Positions 62,371 through 64,000 of a stretch of 64,000 nucleotides of DNA are shown piece by piece. Both the position numbers and the translations under genes were made by a program. Location: contig JAEWIF010000059.1 of assembly GCA_023387335.1 (NCBI GenBank), positions 56,035-120,034 of the forward strand, given 5' to 3'. This DNA comes from Pseudomonadota bacterium. GTDB taxonomy: Bacteria > Pseudomonadota > Gammaproteobacteria > Burkholderiales > Burkholderiaceae_C. How positions within the stretch are numbered: position 1 is the first letter of the stretch; each line of letters starts with the position of its first letter. The notes under the pieces are model-generated. The model was not told the DNA's origin and made no database searches. It saw only the letters and a program-made list of their open reading frames with translations.

Positions 62371-63264
62371 ATGACCTTCCTTCGCGTCCTTCGCGCGGCC
62401 ATGCTGCCGGCGTTCGCGGCCTGCGCCCTGGCATCGCCGATCGCCGCGGCGGCGGATGCCGGACAGCTGCTCGCCCGCCACGAGCAGCTGCGCGAGCAGC
62501 TTCGCGACAGCGCGTTCGGCCGCGGCCTGCACATCGATTCGGCCGAGCAGCCCGACCAACTGCAGGGCGAGGTGTTCGCGGTGCTGGAGCACTCGTTCGC
62601 GACCGTGAGCGAGGCGCTCAAGGAGCCGGCGCGCTGGTGCGACATCCTGATCCTTCCGTTCAACACCAAGTACTGCCACGCGGTCGAGGCCAACGGCGGC
62701 CCCGCGCTGCAGGTGCGCATAGGCCGCAAGTACGACCAGCCGGTCGAGCAGGCGTACCGGCTGGAGTTCGCGCTGCGCAACGTGGCGGCCCGGCCCGATT
62801 ACTTCGAGACCCGACTGGCCGCGCCCACCGGACCGGTGGGCACGCGCGACTACCGCATCGCCGTCGCCGCGGTGCCGCTGGACGGCGGCAAGCGCACCTT
62901 CCTGCAGCTCAGCTACGCGTACGGCTTCGGCTCGCTCGGCCGCGTGGCCATGCAGGCCTACCTCAGCACCGCCGGCGCGGACAAGGTCGGCTTCACGATC
63001 ACGGGACGCGACTCGGATGGCAAGCCGCGGTTCATCAACGGCGTGCGCGGCGCGATCGAGCGCAACGCGATGCGCTACTACCTGGCGATCGATGCCTATC
63101 TCGGCGCGCTGTCGGCGCCGCAGGACCAGCGCGTGGAGGAGCGCATCCGCCGCTGGTTCGCGGCCACCGAGCGGTTCCCGCGGCAGCTGCGCGAGATGCC
63201 GTGGCCGACCTACGCGACCATGAAGCTGCAGGAGCACGAGCGCCAGCAGACGCTGCTCCAGTGA
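62371..63264 (+). CDS. secreted hypothetical protein
   Basis: The 297-residue protein has a signal peptide (about 1-30, ending PIAAAADA) and a soluble body with one Cys pair (WCDILILPFNTKYCHA). A beta-rich centre with YRLEFALRNVAARPDYFETRLAAPTGP and FLQLSYAYGFGSLGRVAMQAYLSTAGADKVGFTI follows. I do not recognise a catalytic motif; it resembles proteins of unknown function common in Burkholderiales. GAGGA sits 8 nt before the ATG at 62371. It is divergent from the DUF2383 gene across 226 nt that hold no other recognisable feature. Confidence 0.8.
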   Translation: MTFLRVLRAAMLPAFAACALASPIAAAADAGQLLARHEQLREQLRDSAFGRGLHIDSAEQPDQLQGEVFAVLEHSFATVSEALKEPARWCDILILPFNTKYCHAVEANGGPALQVRIGRKYDQPVEQAYRLEFALRNVAARPDYFETRLAAPTGPVGTRDYRIAVAAVPLDGGKRTFLQLSYAYGFGSLGRVAMQAYLSTAGADKVGFTITGRDSDGKPRFINGVRGAIERNAMRYYLAIDAYLGALSAPQDQRVEERIRRWFAATERFPRQLREMPWPTYATMKLQEHERQQTLLQ

Positions 63265-63384
63265 CTGCTGGGCGCTAGCGCGGTCCTACGCCGGCGATCA
63301 TCTCCGGCCTATAGCCGGATGCGACCCGGCGAACCGACCATCGCGGCCTTCGCCGTCATCCGGCGCACGCAAAGGACGCTGCTC

Positions 63385-64000
63385 ATGGACGATCCCACGC
63401 CACGGCCTGCCTCTGCGCAGGCCGCTTTCGTTGCTGCGCCTCCCGTGACTGCCGAGCCCTCGGCGGTGCTCGGTCTGCGGGAAGCGGTGCTCATCATCAT
63501 GGGCATCGTGATCGGTGCCGGCATCTTCAAGGCGCCCTCGATGGTGGCGGGGATGACGGGCAGTCCCACCTGGATGTTCGGCGCCTGGCTGCTGGGCGGG
63601 CTGATCTCGCTGATCGGCGCGCTGTGCTACGCGGAGCTGGCCACGGCCTACCCGAGCGCGGGCGGCGACTACCACTTCCTGCGGCGCGCGTACGGGCGCA
63701 ACGTCGCCTTCCTCTTCGGCTGGGCGCGCTTCTCGGTGATCACCACCGGGTCGATCGCGCTGCTCGCCTTCGTGTTCGGCGACTACCTGCACCAGGCCGT
63801 GCCGCTGTACGTCGGCGGCGCGGCGGCCGGGCCTTCGGTGTACGCCGCGCTGGTGGTCGCGGTGCTGTGGGCGGTGAATTCGCGCGGCATCCGCGCGGGC
63901 GCCTCGACGCAGAGCTGGCTCACCGCCGTGGAAGTCGGCGGCCTGCTGCTGATCGTGGTGGCCGCGCTGTGGCTGATGAGCGGCCCCGCGCCCGCGGCGC
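63385..64000 (+). CDS. APC-superfamily amino acid permease, N-terminal part (cut by window edge)
   Basis: 205 codons are visible and run off the right edge. After a Pro/Ala-rich cytoplasmic tail (about 1-30) the first helix has GLREAVLIIMGIVIGAGIFKAPSMVAG, the APC substrate-binding unwound helix (GAGIF). Helix 2-3 carries LGGLISLIGALCYAELATAYPSAGGDYHFLRRAYG, the hallmark of LAT/APC exchangers. About five helices are present. AAAGGA lies upstream of the ATG at 63385. The substrate is unknown. Confidence 0.9.
   Translation, partial: MDDPTPRPASAQAAFVAAPPVTAEPSAVLGLREAVLIIMGIVIGAGIFKAPSMVAGMTGSPTWMFGAWLLGGLISLIGALCYAELATAYPSAGGDYHFLRRAYGRNVAFLFGWARFSVITTGSIALLAFVFGDYLHQAVPLYVGGAAAGPSVYAALVVAVLWAVNSRGIRAGASTQSWLTAVEVGGLLLIVVAALWLMSGPAPAA

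Overview
This window is a compact, very GC-rich chromosomal segment. Codon use, gene families and gene order point to a betaproteobacterium of the Burkholderiales, most likely Comamonadaceae (Ramlibacter/Variovorax-like). That placement is inferred from gene content: the ahcY SAH riboswitch, the phoH-ybeY and rplM-rpsI pairs, DUF2917, DUF6279 and DUF6776-type proteins, and a methyltransferase family I recall as named after a Ramlibacter locus. No tRNA, rRNA, CRISPR array, prophage or insertion sequence was recognised. Nearly all of the sequence is core chromosome with a few accessory pieces.

Layout. 1-3.2 kb: a partial HAD phosphatase, an S41 protease lipoprotein and prfC. 3.3-10 kb: a stand-alone LigD-type primase-polymerase, a small sugar/glycosylation cluster (CgeB-like glycosyltransferase, a nucleotidyltransferase-methyltransferase fusion, a phosphohexomutase) and a stand-alone ATP-dependent DNA ligase. 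9.9-13.6 kb: the methyl cycle (SAH riboswitch, ahcY, tlyA, metF) followed by rlpA. 13.6-17.2 kb: rlmJ, rplM-rpsI, a coiled-coil membrane protein, bactofilin and erpA. 17.2-19.7 kb: cell-wall recycling and hydrolysis (anmK, M23 peptidase). 19.8-24.6 kb: tyrS, ankyrin protein, CDF metal exporter, dtd, ybeY, phoH-like. 24.6-28.7 kb: a two-component system translationally coupled to ruvAB. 28.7-33 kb: an alkylglycerol-monooxygenase/lysoplasmalogenase fusion, a D-threonine-aldolase-like enzyme, a phosphatase and a lipoprotein. 33-40.5 kb: ttcA, MFS transporter, GFA protein, folB-folM, MidA-like methyltransferase, ROK kinase, cca. 40.5-46.7 kb: an intergenic repeat region, dapA, GST, MgtC, slt, 5-formyl-THF cyclo-ligase, LysR. 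46.8-51.9 kb: DUF2917, TetR-gntK, an MBL-fold protein behind a perfect palindrome, a Q-rich protein, MFS, DUF6279. 51.9-56.9 kb: glmU, lrp, glmS and a ChpT-like orphan. 56.9-64 kb: nnrD, phosphatase, full-length LigD coupled to a DUF2383-type stress protein, a secreted protein and an APC permease cut by the window edge.

Themes. Cell-wall metabolism recurs (glmU, glmS, anmK, M23, Slt, RlpA, bactofilin). One-carbon and folate metabolism is also prominent (ahcY, metF, FCL, folB, folM-like). DNA-end repair is unusually rich, with three LigD-superfamily genes within 58 kb. The most unusual architectures are the ether-lipid fusion enzyme at 28685-30430 and the nucleotidyltransferase-methyltransferase fusion at 5768-7378. 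Across the window, many first-in-operon genes have a -10-like hexamer placed 6-9 nt before the start codon, which suggests that leaderless transcripts are common in this organism.
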